Positions 41,014 to 50,325 of a stretch of 64,000 bases of DNA are shown here, one piece after another. The DNA is from Verrucomicrobiota bacterium. Lineage in GTDB: Bacteria > Verrucomicrobiota > Verrucomicrobiia > Opitutales > Opitutaceae. How positions within the stretch are numbered: the stretch's first letter is position 1; every line of letters starts with the position of its first letter. Both the position numbers and the translations under genes were made by a program. The notes beneath the pieces were generated by a model that had not been told where the DNA came from, ran no database searches, and saw nothing but the letters and a program-made list of their open reading frames with translations. The DNA is taken from the NCBI GenBank assembly GCA_016721945.1, contig JADKHC010000002.1, forward strand, positions 1-64,000, read 5' to 3'.

Positions 41014-41471
41014 TGTTGCGCGCGCTTACAGTTTTACTACTTGTGCTTGGTTCGGCTCTGAACGCCGCCGATTCCGGCGTCGCGGCCAACGCACCCGTGA
41101 TCAACTTCAAGCTTTCCATCCTCGACGAACAGGGAAACCGCACCGGCCTCCTCCGTGGCAACGAAGCCCGCTATATCAGTTCTTCGCAGATCGACCTCAT
41201 CGCGATGCAATACACCACCTTCATCGAAAACGGCACCAACGAGGTCGATTCCACCATCCTTGCCCCCACCGCGAGTGTTTTGATCGAAAATGGCAGGGCC
41301 CGTGTGCAGGGCGACGAAAGCGTGCGCCTGATCCGCAAGAACGTCGAAGTCACCGGCGAGCAGTGGACCTACAACCATCCAGGCAAGAAGGACCCCACCC
41401 CGAAAAAAATCGTGATCGAGCGCAACGTCCGCGTCGTCTTCCAAATCGAGCTGAAGGATATTTTAAAATGA
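41013..41471 (+). CDS. LptC-like LPS export protein
   Basis: 152 residues with an N-terminal signal/anchor (MLRALTVLLLVLGSALNAA). The beta-rich body (NFKLSILDEQGNRTGLLRGNEARYIS, ASVLIENGRARVQGDESVRLIRKNVEV) resembles the LptC/OstA jellyroll. Position between kdsC and lptA with overlapping starts and stops supports the LptC role, bridging the inner-membrane LptBFG complex and LptA. Sequence alone is weak, as usual for LptC. Confidence 0.7.
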   Translation: MLRALTVLLLVLGSALNAADSGVAANAPVINFKLSILDEQGNRTGLLRGNEARYISSSQIDLIAMQYTTFIENGTNEVDSTILAPTASVLIENGRARVQGDESVRLIRKNVEVTGEQWTYNHPGKKDPTPKKIVIERNVRVVFQIELKDILK

Positions 41472-42049
41472 AACGCTTCCGACTGCCCCTGCTTACCCTC
41501 CTCGCTGCCTTTGCCGCCACACCGGCCCTGCGCGCCGAGAATCCGCCGCCCACCGTCATAACCAGTACCAAGCTGGAAATGTGGAGCAGCCCCGACGGCA
41601 CCGAAACTCAGGCCATCTTCACCGGCAACGTCACGGTCACGGGCAACGAGATCAAACTCACTTGCGACCGCCTCGACATCCTGGCCGAACGCATCGGCGA
41701 CAAAACCGCCACCATCGGAACCTTGGACAAATTTCGCGCCCTCATCGCCACCGGCAAGGTCAACATCGTCCAGGGCGATCGCGAAGCGAATTGCGGCCGT
41801 GCCGAAGTTTACCCGCGCCAGGACAAGATCGTTCTCACGGAAAAACCAGTCGTTATCGACCACAGCAACGGCAGTATCGCCACCGGTGATACAATCGAGA
41901 TGTACCGCGGCCAGCGCCGCGTGACCGGTTCCAACGTCAACATCACGCTCCCGGCCATGAAAAACCTCGGTTTCGACAAAAACCAGCCCGCGCCAAAACC
42001 AGAACCCGCCCCGGCCGCAGTACCCACACCAATTCCCGCCGCCAAATGA
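41468..42049 (+). CDS. lptA: LPS transport periplasmic protein LptA
   Basis: 193 residues from the ATG at 41468 (ATGA overlap with the previous stop). Signal peptide MKRFRLPLLTLLAAFAATPALRA, then an OstA domain: TEAQIFTGNV-like ETQAIFTGNVTVTGNEIKL, GKVNIVQGDREANCGRAEVYP, DKIVLTEKPVVIDHSNGSI and GDTIEMYRGQRRVTGSN. A Pro/Ala tail ends the protein. It carries LPS across the periplasm. Confidence 0.9.
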   Translation: MKRFRLPLLTLLAAFAATPALRAENPPPTVITSTKLEMWSSPDGTETQAIFTGNVTVTGNEIKLTCDRLDILAERIGDKTATIGTLDKFRALIATGKVNIVQGDREANCGRAEVYPRQDKIVLTEKPVVIDHSNGSIATGDTIEMYRGQRRVTGSNVNITLPAMKNLGFDKNQPAPKPEPAPAAVPTPIPAAK

Positions 42050-42834
42050 TCGATTCCTCCACAAAACGGGCACCGGCACCCGTTGCCACGCCCGCCGTCA
42101 CCGCCCTCGTTGCCTCCGAGATCAAGACAGTCGGCCTGATCAAGACCTACGGTCAGCGAAACGTCGTGGCCGGAGTCGACGTCGTAGTAAAGGCCGGCGA
42201 AATCGTCGGCCTGCTCGGCCCCAACGGCGCCGGAAAAACCACCACGTTCTACATGATCGTCGGCCTCGTGCCTGCGACTAAAGGAAACGTCCTCATCGAC
42301 GGTCGCGACGCCACGAATCTCCGCATGCACGAGCGCGCCCGCCTCGGCGTCGGTTACCTGCCGCAGGAACCCTCCATTTTCCGCAAACTCTCCGTCGCAG
42401 AAAACATCCTCGCCATCGTCGAGACCATCGACCTCCCGCGCCGCGACCGTGCCGCCCGCGTGCAACACCACCTCGAGGAACTCAACCTCACGCACGTCGC
42501 CAAACAAAAAGCCTACACCCTTTCCGGTGGCGAACGTCGCCGCCTCGAAATCGCGCGCGCCCTCGTCACCAGCCCGAAGTTTCTACTCCTCGACGAACCC
42601 TTCGCCGGCGTCGATCCCATCTCCGTGGCCGACGTGCAGAAAATCATTCTCGCTCTGAAACAGCGCGGCATCGGCATCCTCATCACCGACCACAACGTCC
42701 GCGAAACCCTCCGCATCGTCGACCGCGCCTACATTATCCGTCAGGGCAAAGTGCTGACCGAGGGCACTGGCGATTTCCTCATCAACGATCCCCAGGCCCG
42801 CGAATTCTACCTCGGCCAGGACTTCAACATGTGA
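42046..42834 (+). CDS. lptB: LPS export ABC transporter ATP-binding protein LptB
   Basis: 262 residues, ATGA overlap with lptA. Walker A GLLGPNGAGKTT (57-68), signature YTLSGGERRRLEIARAL, Walker B FLLLDEPFAGVDP, and the LptB-type DHNVRETLRIVDRAYI. A 27-residue N-terminal extension (SSTKRAPAPVATPAVTALV) is longer than in E. coli. It powers LPS extraction with LptF/G, which are not in this window. Confidence 0.95.
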   Translation: MIDSSTKRAPAPVATPAVTALVASEIKTVGLIKTYGQRNVVAGVDVVVKAGEIVGLLGPNGAGKTTTFYMIVGLVPATKGNVLIDGRDATNLRMHERARLGVGYLPQEPSIFRKLSVAENILAIVETIDLPRRDRAARVQHHLEELNLTHVAKQKAYTLSGGERRRLEIARALVTSPKFLLLDEPFAGVDPISVADVQKIILALKQRGIGILITDHNVRETLRIVDRAYIIRQGKVLTEGTGDFLINDPQAREFYLGQDFNM

Positions 42835-42838
42835 GGTT

Positions 42839-42966
42839 ATTTTCGATTTTGGAGTTTCGATTTTCGATTCAATAACCACCGACAACCTGCAAATCCGAAA
42901 GCTCCGTCACCCCGTCCTCCTTCGAATCTTCAGAAATCGAAAATCAAAAATTCGAGAATCCAAAAT
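42839..42966. repeat. Family F inverted repeat between lptB and hprK
   Basis: Arms with TTCGATTTTCGAT (within 42839-42868) and ATCGAAAATCAAAA (within 42936-42966) are inverted. hprK starts 15 bp after. Confidence 0.55.
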
Positions 42967-42980
42967 TCCCCCACCGCCCC

Positions 42981-43985
42981 ATGCCCAAAGCCATCCAAGG
43001 CATCACCGTTGCCCACTTCTTCGAATCCTACCGCGAAAAGCTCAAGATGGAGCCCATCACCGGCGACAACGGCCTGCACCGCATGATCCGCGAAGGCAGC
43101 ATCAACCGCCCCTCGCTCGCACTCACCGGCTTCTTCAAATATTTCGCGAATAAACGTATCCAAGTTCTGGGTGCGGCCGAGATGACCTACTTCAAGCTGC
43201 TGCCCCAGCCGAAGCAGATCGAGATCATGAACGCGATGGCCAACCGCCAGGTGCCCTGCCTCGTGCTCACGCGAAATTTCAACCCCACGCCCGCCATGCT
43301 CTCCGTGGCCAAGGAGCGCAACCTCCCGATCTTCCGCACACCGATGATCACGATGAACTACGTGAACCTCGCCACGCTGTGCATCGACAACGAGTTTGCC
43401 CCCTCCTCCACCGAGCACGCCACCATGCTCGACATCCGCGGCATCGGCACCCTCCTGCGCGGCTCCAGCGGCGTCGGCAAAAGCGAATGCGCGCTCGCCC
43501 TGATCGAACGCGGCCACTCGCTCGTCGCCGACGATCTCACCGTCATCAAACTCCTCGACGAACGCGAACTCATCGCCAGCTCCAGACCGCTCAACCGCGG
43601 CTACATGGAATGCCGCGGCATCGGCATCATCAACATCTCCGAGATGTTCGGCGTCCGCAGTATCCGGGTGGAAAAACGCATCGACCTCGTCGTCTCGCTC
43701 TACGAATGGACCCCTGACGCCATCGAGGAACGCACCGGCCTGGAGGAAAACTTCTACGAAATCCTCGGCCTGCGCATCCCGCACATCATCATTTTTGTCC
43801 GCCCTGGCCGCGACATGGCCCGCCTCGTCGAAGTCGCCGCGCTCACGCAAGCGTTGAAGAAAACCGGCCACGATCCAGCGAAGGATTTCAACGACCGCCT
43901 GATAAATTACATGGCGCAACAAGCCGCCGTCCCGGAAAAAACCATCCGCCTCCGCCCCGAAAACACCGAAGAACGCGAACGCTGA
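42981..43985 (+). CDS. hprK: HPr kinase/phosphorylase
   Basis: 334 residues, family length. The N-terminal domain (to about 130) is followed by the kinase part: Walker A GSSGVGKSE (161-169), ALIERGHSLVADDLTV, and the signature MECRGIGIINISEMFG. It phosphorylates and dephosphorylates a Ser of HPr (or a relative) to couple sugar uptake and carbon use. In many proteobacteria rpoN and hpf lie between lptB and such PTS-linked genes; they are absent here. Confidence 0.95.
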   Translation: MPKAIQGITVAHFFESYREKLKMEPITGDNGLHRMIREGSINRPSLALTGFFKYFANKRIQVLGAAEMTYFKLLPQPKQIEIMNAMANRQVPCLVLTRNFNPTPAMLSVAKERNLPIFRTPMITMNYVNLATLCIDNEFAPSSTEHATMLDIRGIGTLLRGSSGVGKSECALALIERGHSLVADDLTVIKLLDERELIASSRPLNRGYMECRGIGIINISEMFGVRSIRVEKRIDLVVSLYEWTPDAIEERTGLEENFYEILGLRIPHIIIFVRPGRDMARLVEVAALTQALKKTGHDPAKDFNDRLINYMAQQAAVPEKTIRLRPENTEERER

Positions 43986-44065
43986 ACTGTATTCCGAATT
44001 CCGATACCTCTCCGACTCCTGTCTCCCGAATCCTTTATTCTGACTCCTTTCCTTAACCTTTCCAA

Positions 44066-44830
44066 ATGACCAACACACCCGCCCGCGCCGACGGACGCCG
44101 CCCTGACCAACTCCGCCCGATCACCATCGAGGCTAATTTCGCGCCCTACGCGACCGGCTCCGTCCTCATCGGCTTCGGCAACACCCGCGTCATTTGCGCC
44201 GCCACGATCGAACCCAAGGTTCCCAACTGGATGCGCCAGCAAGGCGTCAAAGGCGGCTGGCTCACCGCCGAGTATTCAATGCTCCCCTACAGCACGCTCG
44301 ACCGCAAACAGCGTGACATCTCCAAAGGCAAACTCGACGGCCGCACCGTCGAGATCCAGCGCCTCATCGGCCGCTCCCTCCGCGCCGTGCTCGACCTCCA
44401 GAAACTCGGCGACAACACCCTCTGGGTCGATTGCGACGTGCTTCAAGCCGACGGCGGCACCCGCACTGCCTCGATCACCGGCGCCTACCTCGCCGCCCGC
44501 CTCGCGATTCAGAAACTTCTCGATGCAAAGAAACTCGCCGAGAACCCACTCGTCGATTCCGTAGCCGCCGTAAGTGTTGGCCTCTACGAAGGCCGCGAAC
44601 TGCTCGATCTCGCCTACGTCGAAGACAAAGACGCCGAAGTCGATTCGAACGTCGTCATGACCGGCAAAGGCCAGTACGTGGAAGTGCAGGGTTCGGGCGA
44701 AGAAGCCACCTTCTCGCACGACCAACTCCAAGGCCTGCTCGCCCTCGCACAAAAAGGCCTGAAAGAACTCTCCGCCATCCAGACCGCCTTCCTGACGAAG
44801 CAACTCCTCGGCTCGATCAAGCTGGGGTGA
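44066..44830 (+). CDS. rph: Ribonuclease PH
   Basis: 254 residues. RADGRRPDQLRPITIEANFAPYATGSVLIGFGNTRVICAA opens the fold, RQISKGKLDGRT-like RDISKGKLDGRTVEIQRLIGRSLRA gives the phosphate and RNA site, and DCDVLQADGGTRTASITGAY the metal/active site. It trims tRNA 3' ends by phosphorolysis. Confidence 0.96.
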   Translation: MTNTPARADGRRPDQLRPITIEANFAPYATGSVLIGFGNTRVICAATIEPKVPNWMRQQGVKGGWLTAEYSMLPYSTLDRKQRDISKGKLDGRTVEIQRLIGRSLRAVLDLQKLGDNTLWVDCDVLQADGGTRTASITGAYLAARLAIQKLLDAKKLAENPLVDSVAAVSVGLYEGRELLDLAYVEDKDAEVDSNVVMTGKGQYVEVQGSGEEATFSHDQLQGLLALAQKGLKELSAIQTAFLTKQLLGSIKLG

Positions 44831-44856
44831 GGGCTGGGCGGATAACATACTCCCCG

Positions 44857-45096
44857 ATGCGCGATCCCAAGAACTACCTGCGGTTACAGTGCCTACCTGC
44901 AGACGAAGCTATCGCTTGCTATCTTGCAGGCGATTTCACGATGGGAGAAGAATTCGCCCTCGCAGAAGCTATCCAGAAAGGGCTTTCACTACCGATGACG
45001 AAAGCCGACGTTGAAGCCATTCTCCTCGATTGCCTTGACGATGAAATGACAGCCGAAGAATGCAGAAGCACCTTAATAGCAGGCCGACTAAAGTGA
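44857..45096 (+). CDS. Small hypothetical protein
   Basis: 79 residues (MRDPKNYLRLQCLPADEAIACY), acidic and helical, with TMGEEFALAEAIQKGLSLPMTKADVEAILLDCLDDEM. No family recognised. The GTGA overlap of its stop with the next start suggests a two-gene operon. It is shorter and less GC-rich than its upstream neighbour rph. Confidence 0.55.
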   Translation: MRDPKNYLRLQCLPADEAIACYLAGDFTMGEEFALAEAIQKGLSLPMTKADVEAILLDCLDDEMTAEECRSTLIAGRLK

Positions 45097-45818
45097 AACT
45101 TCGTTTTCTCCTTCTGACGGTTGCCGTCTTCGCGATCGGGGCAATTTGCTTCTTCCTTGGCCAAAAATCAGCCGCCGCCGGGCAATCGTCTGCGGGAAAA
45201 ATCAATACTATTTCAGCGACGGGACCCCGAGCTAAGCCAGCTGAGCAATCAAATCGGAATCCGCCGAGCAACACGCTCTCCCCTGGGGTGGTTCGCAAAC
45301 CCTCCTCCTTTTATATTACCCACAAAGGCCCGTCATATAGCGTACACATGCTGCTTATGACTGATCAGCTGAAAGGATTTCATTTATCTGCCGAGCAGAT
45401 CCAGAAATTGCAGGATGTTTACTCAGCTATATATGAAGCCAGGCTCAATTACGAAGTATCTATTGCCAAAGTAGGTGTGATATCTGATCGGGAGTCGCTT
45501 ATAGAGATCCCGAGTTTCGAGGCGTTTGGGCAACAGTTGAAACAAGCATCCTATTCAATGTTCGAAGACGTACTGGGAGTTAAAATGGCAAAAGAGGTTC
45601 TTGGGCAACTGGAGTTAAGGATGGAAGGGTGGAATGAGTATTGGGGAAAACACCCACAATCCATACTCGTGAACTATGACCCCAGTACAAAATTATATAG
45701 AATCACTCGAACGGTGTACCTTGGACCAACTGGTCGGGCCTTCTCCGATGGCATATCCGATGTAGCCCACCTCGATATTTATACCAAATTCCTTCCGCTT
45801 TTCCCTAAGGGCCATTAA
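45093..45818 (+). CDS. Hypothetical protein with N-terminal membrane anchor
   Basis: About 241 residues from the GTG at 45093 (a start at 45060 is possible). One N-terminal hydrophobic helix (FLLLTVAVFAIGAICFFLG), a Ser/Pro-rich linker, then a helical region with FHLSAEQIQKLQDVYSAIYEARLNYEV and a final mixed domain. No family recognised. A sampled 60-base line (45421-45480) has about 40% GC, well below the flanking genes, so recent transfer is possible. Confidence 0.6.
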   Translation: MKLRFLLLTVAVFAIGAICFFLGQKSAAAGQSSAGKINTISATGPRAKPAEQSNRNPPSNTLSPGVVRKPSSFYITHKGPSYSVHMLLMTDQLKGFHLSAEQIQKLQDVYSAIYEARLNYEVSIAKVGVISDRESLIEIPSFEAFGQQLKQASYSMFEDVLGVKMAKEVLGQLELRMEGWNEYWGKHPQSILVNYDPSTKLYRITRTVYLGPTGRAFSDGISDVAHLDIYTKFLPLFPKGH

Positions 45819-45838
45819 GAATCACGAGGCCCAACGCC

Positions 45839-46552
45839 TCAAAACCGATACAGCATTCCAACCTGCGCCAGCGGGGCAAATTTCGACGCCTTCACTTCGC
45901 GGCTCATCCCTTTTTCCGATTGCAACTGGTTCGCTTGAAATGAGGCCATGCTTGCGATCTGGTCGTTCACCGTCGGTTGGGAACGGCCATGAGACGTAAA
46001 AAGAACACCAAAATCGGCGAAAAAGCCTATTTCTCCGTTTAAGGACCGCTTTGCCCAACCAAAACCGAGGTAGGGCTCAACGTTACCGGGTAATTCGACA
46101 TCGTTGGAAAACGAACCAACCTGCAACGCCGTGTCGCCCGCATCACCCACGTCATAGAAGGCGTTGCGCATCGGTTTACCGGAAACCGTGACCTTGTTGC
46201 TGCTCATAAATGCGCCCGCAGAAAAATGCATCGCGCCAGCCAGCGGATGCCAGTTCACGCAGGCCTGCATGTTGGAAAGTCTGCCCTGACAGTGCGCGTC
46301 GAGGCCGCCCGCCGCACCATTGAAATTGAGCCAGGTATAACCCGCATTCGCCGTAAAATATTCCGAGAACTTGAGCACCGCCGTGGGCGCAAAACTCACG
46401 GTCCCGCGATCAGCGCGAAACGTGAAAGTCGACGCTTTCAGTTCACCGATTTCCGCTTTCACCGCCGTCGAAAATAAGCCGACAGCTACCACCAACGCCA
46501 AAAATTTAAGCGCGGAAAACGGGGTAAAACGTCGGGGTACTATCCGGGGCAC
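45839..46552 (-). CDS. Outer-membrane beta-barrel protein
   Basis: 237 residues with a signal peptide (ALKFLALVVAVGLFSTAVKA). Alternating strands follow, for example VEPYLGFGWAKRSLNGEIGFFADFGVLF, and the C-terminus LAQVGMLYRF ends in the Phe recognised by the BAM machinery. Size suggests an 8- to 10-stranded barrel. Function unknown. Confidence 0.75.
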   Translation of the reverse strand: MPRIVPRRFTPFSALKFLALVVAVGLFSTAVKAEIGELKASTFTFRADRGTVSFAPTAVLKFSEYFTANAGYTWLNFNGAAGGLDAHCQGRLSNMQACVNWHPLAGAMHFSAGAFMSSNKVTVSGKPMRNAFYDVGDAGDTALQVGSFSNDVELPGNVEPYLGFGWAKRSLNGEIGFFADFGVLFTSHGRSQPTVNDQIASMASFQANQLQSEKGMSREVKASKFAPLAQVGMLYRF

Positions 46553-46767
46553 GACATCATCATCGGTTCCACAAAAAATAAATCAAGCCGCCCGGTAGCA
46601 AAACCGTTCGCCACAGCCAGTTTTCTGACGAGTGAATCAAAAAAACCGTCAAACTGAGTCGCACCGCAAAAACAGCTTGTATCCAAACTTTATAGGGAAA
46701 GGAACCTAGCTCCGACCGCGCCATTGACGGTGCCGGGGAAAACTTTCACATTGTCCGGTTTCCTCCG

Positions 46768-49344
46768 ATGGCCACGAACAGCACCGACTACGACTTCCTC
46801 CAAATCGAACCGCACTGGCAGTCCTTCTGGGACACGCAGAAAACGTTCCGCGCCGGCACGGACACGTCGAAGCCGAAATTCTACGCGCTCGACATGTTTC
46901 CCTACCCGTCCGGCGCCGGCCTGCACATCGGCCATCCCGAGGGTTACACCGGCTCCGACATCATCAGCCGCGCCAAACGTTCCCAAGGCTTCAACGTTCT
47001 CCATCCGATCGGCTGGGACGCGTTCGGTCTGCCCGCCGAACAGCACGCGGTCAAAACCGGCACACACCCGGCGTCGAACACCCAGAACAACATCGCCAAT
47101 TTCCGCCGCCAGCTGAAGTCGCTCGGCTTCGCCTACGATTGGGAACGCGAGGTCGATACGACCGACCCGAAATATTTCAAATGGACGCAGTGGATCTTCC
47201 TCCAACTTTTCAAACGCGGCCTCGCCTACGTCGATGAACGCCCCGTCTGGTGGTGCCCGGAACTCCGCACCGTCCTCGCCAACGAAGAAGTCACCGATGG
47301 CAAATCCGAAGTCGGCGGTTTCCCCGTCGAGCGCCGAAACCTCCGCCAGTGGGTCCTCCGCATCACCGCCTATGCCGACCGTCTGCTCGCCGACCTGAAA
47401 GACGTCGACTGGCCCGACTCGACCAAGCGCATGCAGGAAGCCTGGATCGGCCGCAGCGAAGGTGCCGAACTCCTCTTTAAGCTAGAAAACGCCGCCCTCG
47501 GCGACCTCAAGGTTTTCACCACGCGCCCCGACACCGTTTACGGCGTCACCTACATGGTCGTCGCACCCGAGCATCCGCTCGCCGACGCCCTCACCACGGC
47601 TGCGCAACGCGAACAAGTCGCCAACTACAAGAAAAAGGCCGCCGCCAAGAGCGATCTCGAACGCACCGATCTGGCCAAGGAAAAATCCGGCGTTTTTTCC
47701 GGCTCCTACGCGCTCAACCCCGCCAACGGCGCACGCGTTCCGATCTGGATCGCCGACTACGTCGTCATGGGCTACGGCACCGGCGCAATCATGGCCGTGC
47801 CCGCGCACGACGACCGCGACTACGATTTCGCCAAACAGTTCGATCTCCCGATCATCCAAGTCATCGACTCCGGAAAACCCGATCAGACGCTGCCATTCCT
47901 TGCCGATGGCAAGTTGATCAACTCCGGTCCGCACACCGGCCTCGACTGGAACGACGCCAAGAAACAAATCACTGCCTACTTCGCCTCGAAGGGCATCGGC
48001 AAGGCCACGATCAACTACAAGCTCCGCGACTGGCTGTTCTCCCGCCAGCGTTACTGGGGCGAACCATTCCCCATCGTCTGGGTCAACGAAGCCGACTATA
48101 ATCGCGCCGTCGCTTCGCGCAAAGCCGATCTCCCGCCGCAGCCCGTCAAATACACCAGCGAAGGCAAAACGCTCTTCGCGCTCCCGCTGCCCGCTGTATC
48201 GCTCCCGCTGACGCTGCCCGACGTTCAGTCCTACCTACCCAGCGGCAACGGCGAAAGCCCGCTCGCCAACGTCACCCCGTGGCTCGAAATCTGGCTCAAC
48301 TTCGAAACCGGCGCCGCCGTGCCCGCGACCGAGGCCAAGCCTGTCGGTGAATCCTGGATACGCGCCCGCCGCGAGACGAACACCATGCCGCAATGGGCTG
48401 GTTCGTGTTGGTACTATCTCCGTTATCTCGATCCGAAGAACGACCAAGCCATCGCCTCGCCCGAACTCCTTAAATACTGGGGCGTGCCCGACCTCTACGT
48501 CGGCGGCGCCGAACACGCGGTACTCCATCTGCTCTACGCGCGTTTCTGGCACAAGGTTCTCTTCGACGAAGGCGTCGTGCCGCAGGCCGAACCATTTAAA
48601 AAGCTTTTCCACCAAGGCATCATCCTAGGCGAGGACGGCGAAAAGATGTCCAAGAGCCGCGGCAACACCGTCAATCCCGACGATATCATCGCGTCACACG
48701 GCACCGACACGCTACGCCTTTACCTCATGTTCCTCGGACCGCTCGAAGCCATGAAGCCTTGGAACCCCAACGGCATCGAAGGGGTGCATCGTTTCCTCCA
48801 AAAAGTCTGGCGCGAATGCCTCAGCCGCGAAGGCGCAATCAATCCAAAGATCTCCGTCGATAACTCCGCTGCCGAACCAGCCGAGTTAACCAAACTTCTC
48901 CACGAGACGATTAAGAAAGTCACCGAAGACATCGACGCCCTGCGCTTCAATACGTCGATTTCGCAGATGATGATTTTCTCAAACGCGCTCCAGAAAGCGC
49001 CCGCGGTCAAGCGCACGACCGTGCTCGCGTTCCTGCAATTGCTCGCGCCCTTCGCACCCCACGTCGCGGAAGAACTCTGGGCGCGTCTCGGCGAAAAGCC
49101 GTCGATCCTCGACGCCGCTTGGCCGAAGTACGACCCCGCGCAACTCATCGCCACCGAGCTCAAGGTCGTCGTTCAGGTCAACGGCAAGCACCGTGGCGAA
49201 CTCATGGTCGCGCCGGGCATCACGCAAGACGCCGCCTTCGCCCTCGCACAAGCCGACGCCAAAGTCGCCGCTCACCTTGTGGGCAAGGAAATCAAACGCG
49301 TCATCTACGTGCCCGGCCGCATCCTGAACATTGTAGTTGTATAA
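46768..49344 (+). CDS. leuS: Leucyl-tRNA synthetase
   Basis: 858 residues, the usual length. HIGH motif as GAGLHIGHPEGYT, editing domain with TTRPDTVYGVTYMVVAPEHPLA and a T-rich site, GTGAIMAVPAHDDRDY, zinc/leucine-specific region, KMSKS motif GEKMSKSRGN, anticodon-binding C-domain. It charges tRNA-Leu. No ribosome site is obvious; the start is fixed by homology (ATNSTDYDFLQIEPHWQ). Confidence 0.97.
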   Translation: MATNSTDYDFLQIEPHWQSFWDTQKTFRAGTDTSKPKFYALDMFPYPSGAGLHIGHPEGYTGSDIISRAKRSQGFNVLHPIGWDAFGLPAEQHAVKTGTHPASNTQNNIANFRRQLKSLGFAYDWEREVDTTDPKYFKWTQWIFLQLFKRGLAYVDERPVWWCPELRTVLANEEVTDGKSEVGGFPVERRNLRQWVLRITAYADRLLADLKDVDWPDSTKRMQEAWIGRSEGAELLFKLENAALGDLKVFTTRPDTVYGVTYMVVAPEHPLADALTTAAQREQVANYKKKAAAKSDLERTDLAKEKSGVFSGSYALNPANGARVPIWIADYVVMGYGTGAIMAVPAHDDRDYDFAKQFDLPIIQVIDSGKPDQTLPFLADGKLINSGPHTGLDWNDAKKQITAYFASKGIGKATINYKLRDWLFSRQRYWGEPFPIVWVNEADYNRAVASRKADLPPQPVKYTSEGKTLFALPLPAVSLPLTLPDVQSYLPSGNGESPLANVTPWLEIWLNFETGAAVPATEAKPVGESWIRARRETNTMPQWAGSCWYYLRYLDPKNDQAIASPELLKYWGVPDLYVGGAEHAVLHLLYARFWHKVLFDEGVVPQAEPFKKLFHQGIILGEDGEKMSKSRGNTVNPDDIIASHGTDTLRLYLMFLGPLEAMKPWNPNGIEGVHRFLQKVWRECLSREGAINPKISVDNSAAEPAELTKLLHETIKKVTEDIDALRFNTSISQMMIFSNALQKAPAVKRTTVLAFLQLLAPFAPHVAEELWARLGEKPSILDAAWPKYDPAQLIATELKVVVQVNGKHRGELMVAPGITQDAAFALAQADAKVAAHLVGKEIKRVIYVPGRILNIVVV

Positions 49345-49382
49345 ACCGGACCGACTTACCTACGTTACAGCCTTGTTTGCAC

Positions 49383-49411
49383 CAAGTTGCCCACCCAGGT
49401 GGCGCAACTTG
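49383..49411. repeat. Hairpin after leuS
   Basis: CAAGTTGC (49383-49390) and GCAACTTG (49404-49411) form a perfect stem with inner CACC/GGTGG pairing. There is no T run. TTGTGA overlapping its end and TATATT at 49435-49440 could form a promoter for the FecR-like gene. Confidence 0.5.
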
Positions 49412-49475
49412 TGAAAATCGCATTTATTTTGCATTATATTTGGCTTCTCCCTCGGTCCAAGTCATTCTAGCCGCC

Positions 49476-50300
49476 ATGAAAATGAGCCGTTTCCCCTACT
49501 TTCTTGGTCGTTTTGCCTTGGTGATCATTTGCGTCTCTCTCGTCGGCAGCGTCCAAGCCGCAGGCAAACGGAAGAATCCGGCGAGCAAGGTTTTCGTCGC
49601 CGAAACCAAAGGCGAAGCACAGATCGACAACGGCGAAAAAATCGAACCGCTCTCAGTCAAAACCGTGTACGCGGTCGAAGGCTCAACCATCGAGACCAAG
49701 GCCGACTCCAGCAACACCCTCGTTTTCTCCAACGGCAGCTCGATCATTATCGGACCGAACAGTCGTCTTGAGGTTAAGAAATTCCTTCAGGAGCCCTTTA
49801 CGCCCAATCGCAACGATCTCGATGTCGAGCCCTCCATCTCGCAAACCGTTGTGAAATTGATGCGCGGCTCGGTCGGCCTTTGTACCAGCCGTATGGTTGC
49901 GGGAAGCTCGATGAATTATCAAACTCCGCACGGAAACATCAGCATTCGCGGCCACAAAATTATGGTCGAGGTCGCGGAAAACGAAACGGTCGTCTCCCTG
50001 CTCGAAGGCGACGTCACGGTGATGGGCGACGACGTCGGCACCAGCCAGAACCTCAAGCCCGGCCAGCAGGCCATCCTGCGCAAAGCCGCACCCGGCCAGC
50101 CAACCACCGTCACCGTCCGCACCATCTCCCCAGAGACAAGCACCAAGGCGGACGATCAGGTTTCTCTCGCCTGCATCGCCCGGCGCACCGTCTATTTCGA
50201 GGCCGCCGATCGCGAGGGCGAGGAAATCAAGGCTGTGCAAGTCCAATCAACTGACCTGCCGACCCAGTTCACTGTAAGCCCGGCCCGCCTCAACCCGTGA
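49476..50300 (+). CDS. FecR-domain exported protein
   Basis: 274 residues from the ATG at 49476. Signal peptide to about residue 25 (VSLVGSVQA), then a FecR-like beta-helical domain: GSTIETKADSSNTLVFSNGSSIIIGPNSRLEV, TPHGNISIRGHKIMVEV, VSLLEGDVTVMGDD and NLKPGQQAILRK. Such domains occur in proteins that bind cell-surface polymers or regulate export. It heads the exopolysaccharide cluster with a 25-bp gap to the next gene. Confidence 0.82.
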   Translation: MKMSRFPYFLGRFALVIICVSLVGSVQAAGKRKNPASKVFVAETKGEAQIDNGEKIEPLSVKTVYAVEGSTIETKADSSNTLVFSNGSSIIIGPNSRLEVKKFLQEPFTPNRNDLDVEPSISQTVVKLMRGSVGLCTSRMVAGSSMNYQTPHGNISIRGHKIMVEVAENETVVSLLEGDVTVMGDDVGTSQNLKPGQQAILRKAAPGQPTTVTVRTISPETSTKADDQVSLACIARRTVYFEAADREGEEIKAVQVQSTDLPTQFTVSPARLNP

Positions 50301-50325
50301 TCGCGCGGGGCCTGCGACTTTTTTG

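Noticed and set aside
42930..44078. 382-residue minus-strand reading frame
   Set aside because: Antisense shadow of hprK, whose motifs are unmistakable.
44431..44856. Upstream extension of the 79-residue gene at 44857
   Set aside because: Arg-rich sequence overlapping rph in another frame; the ATG at 44857 begins the plausible protein.
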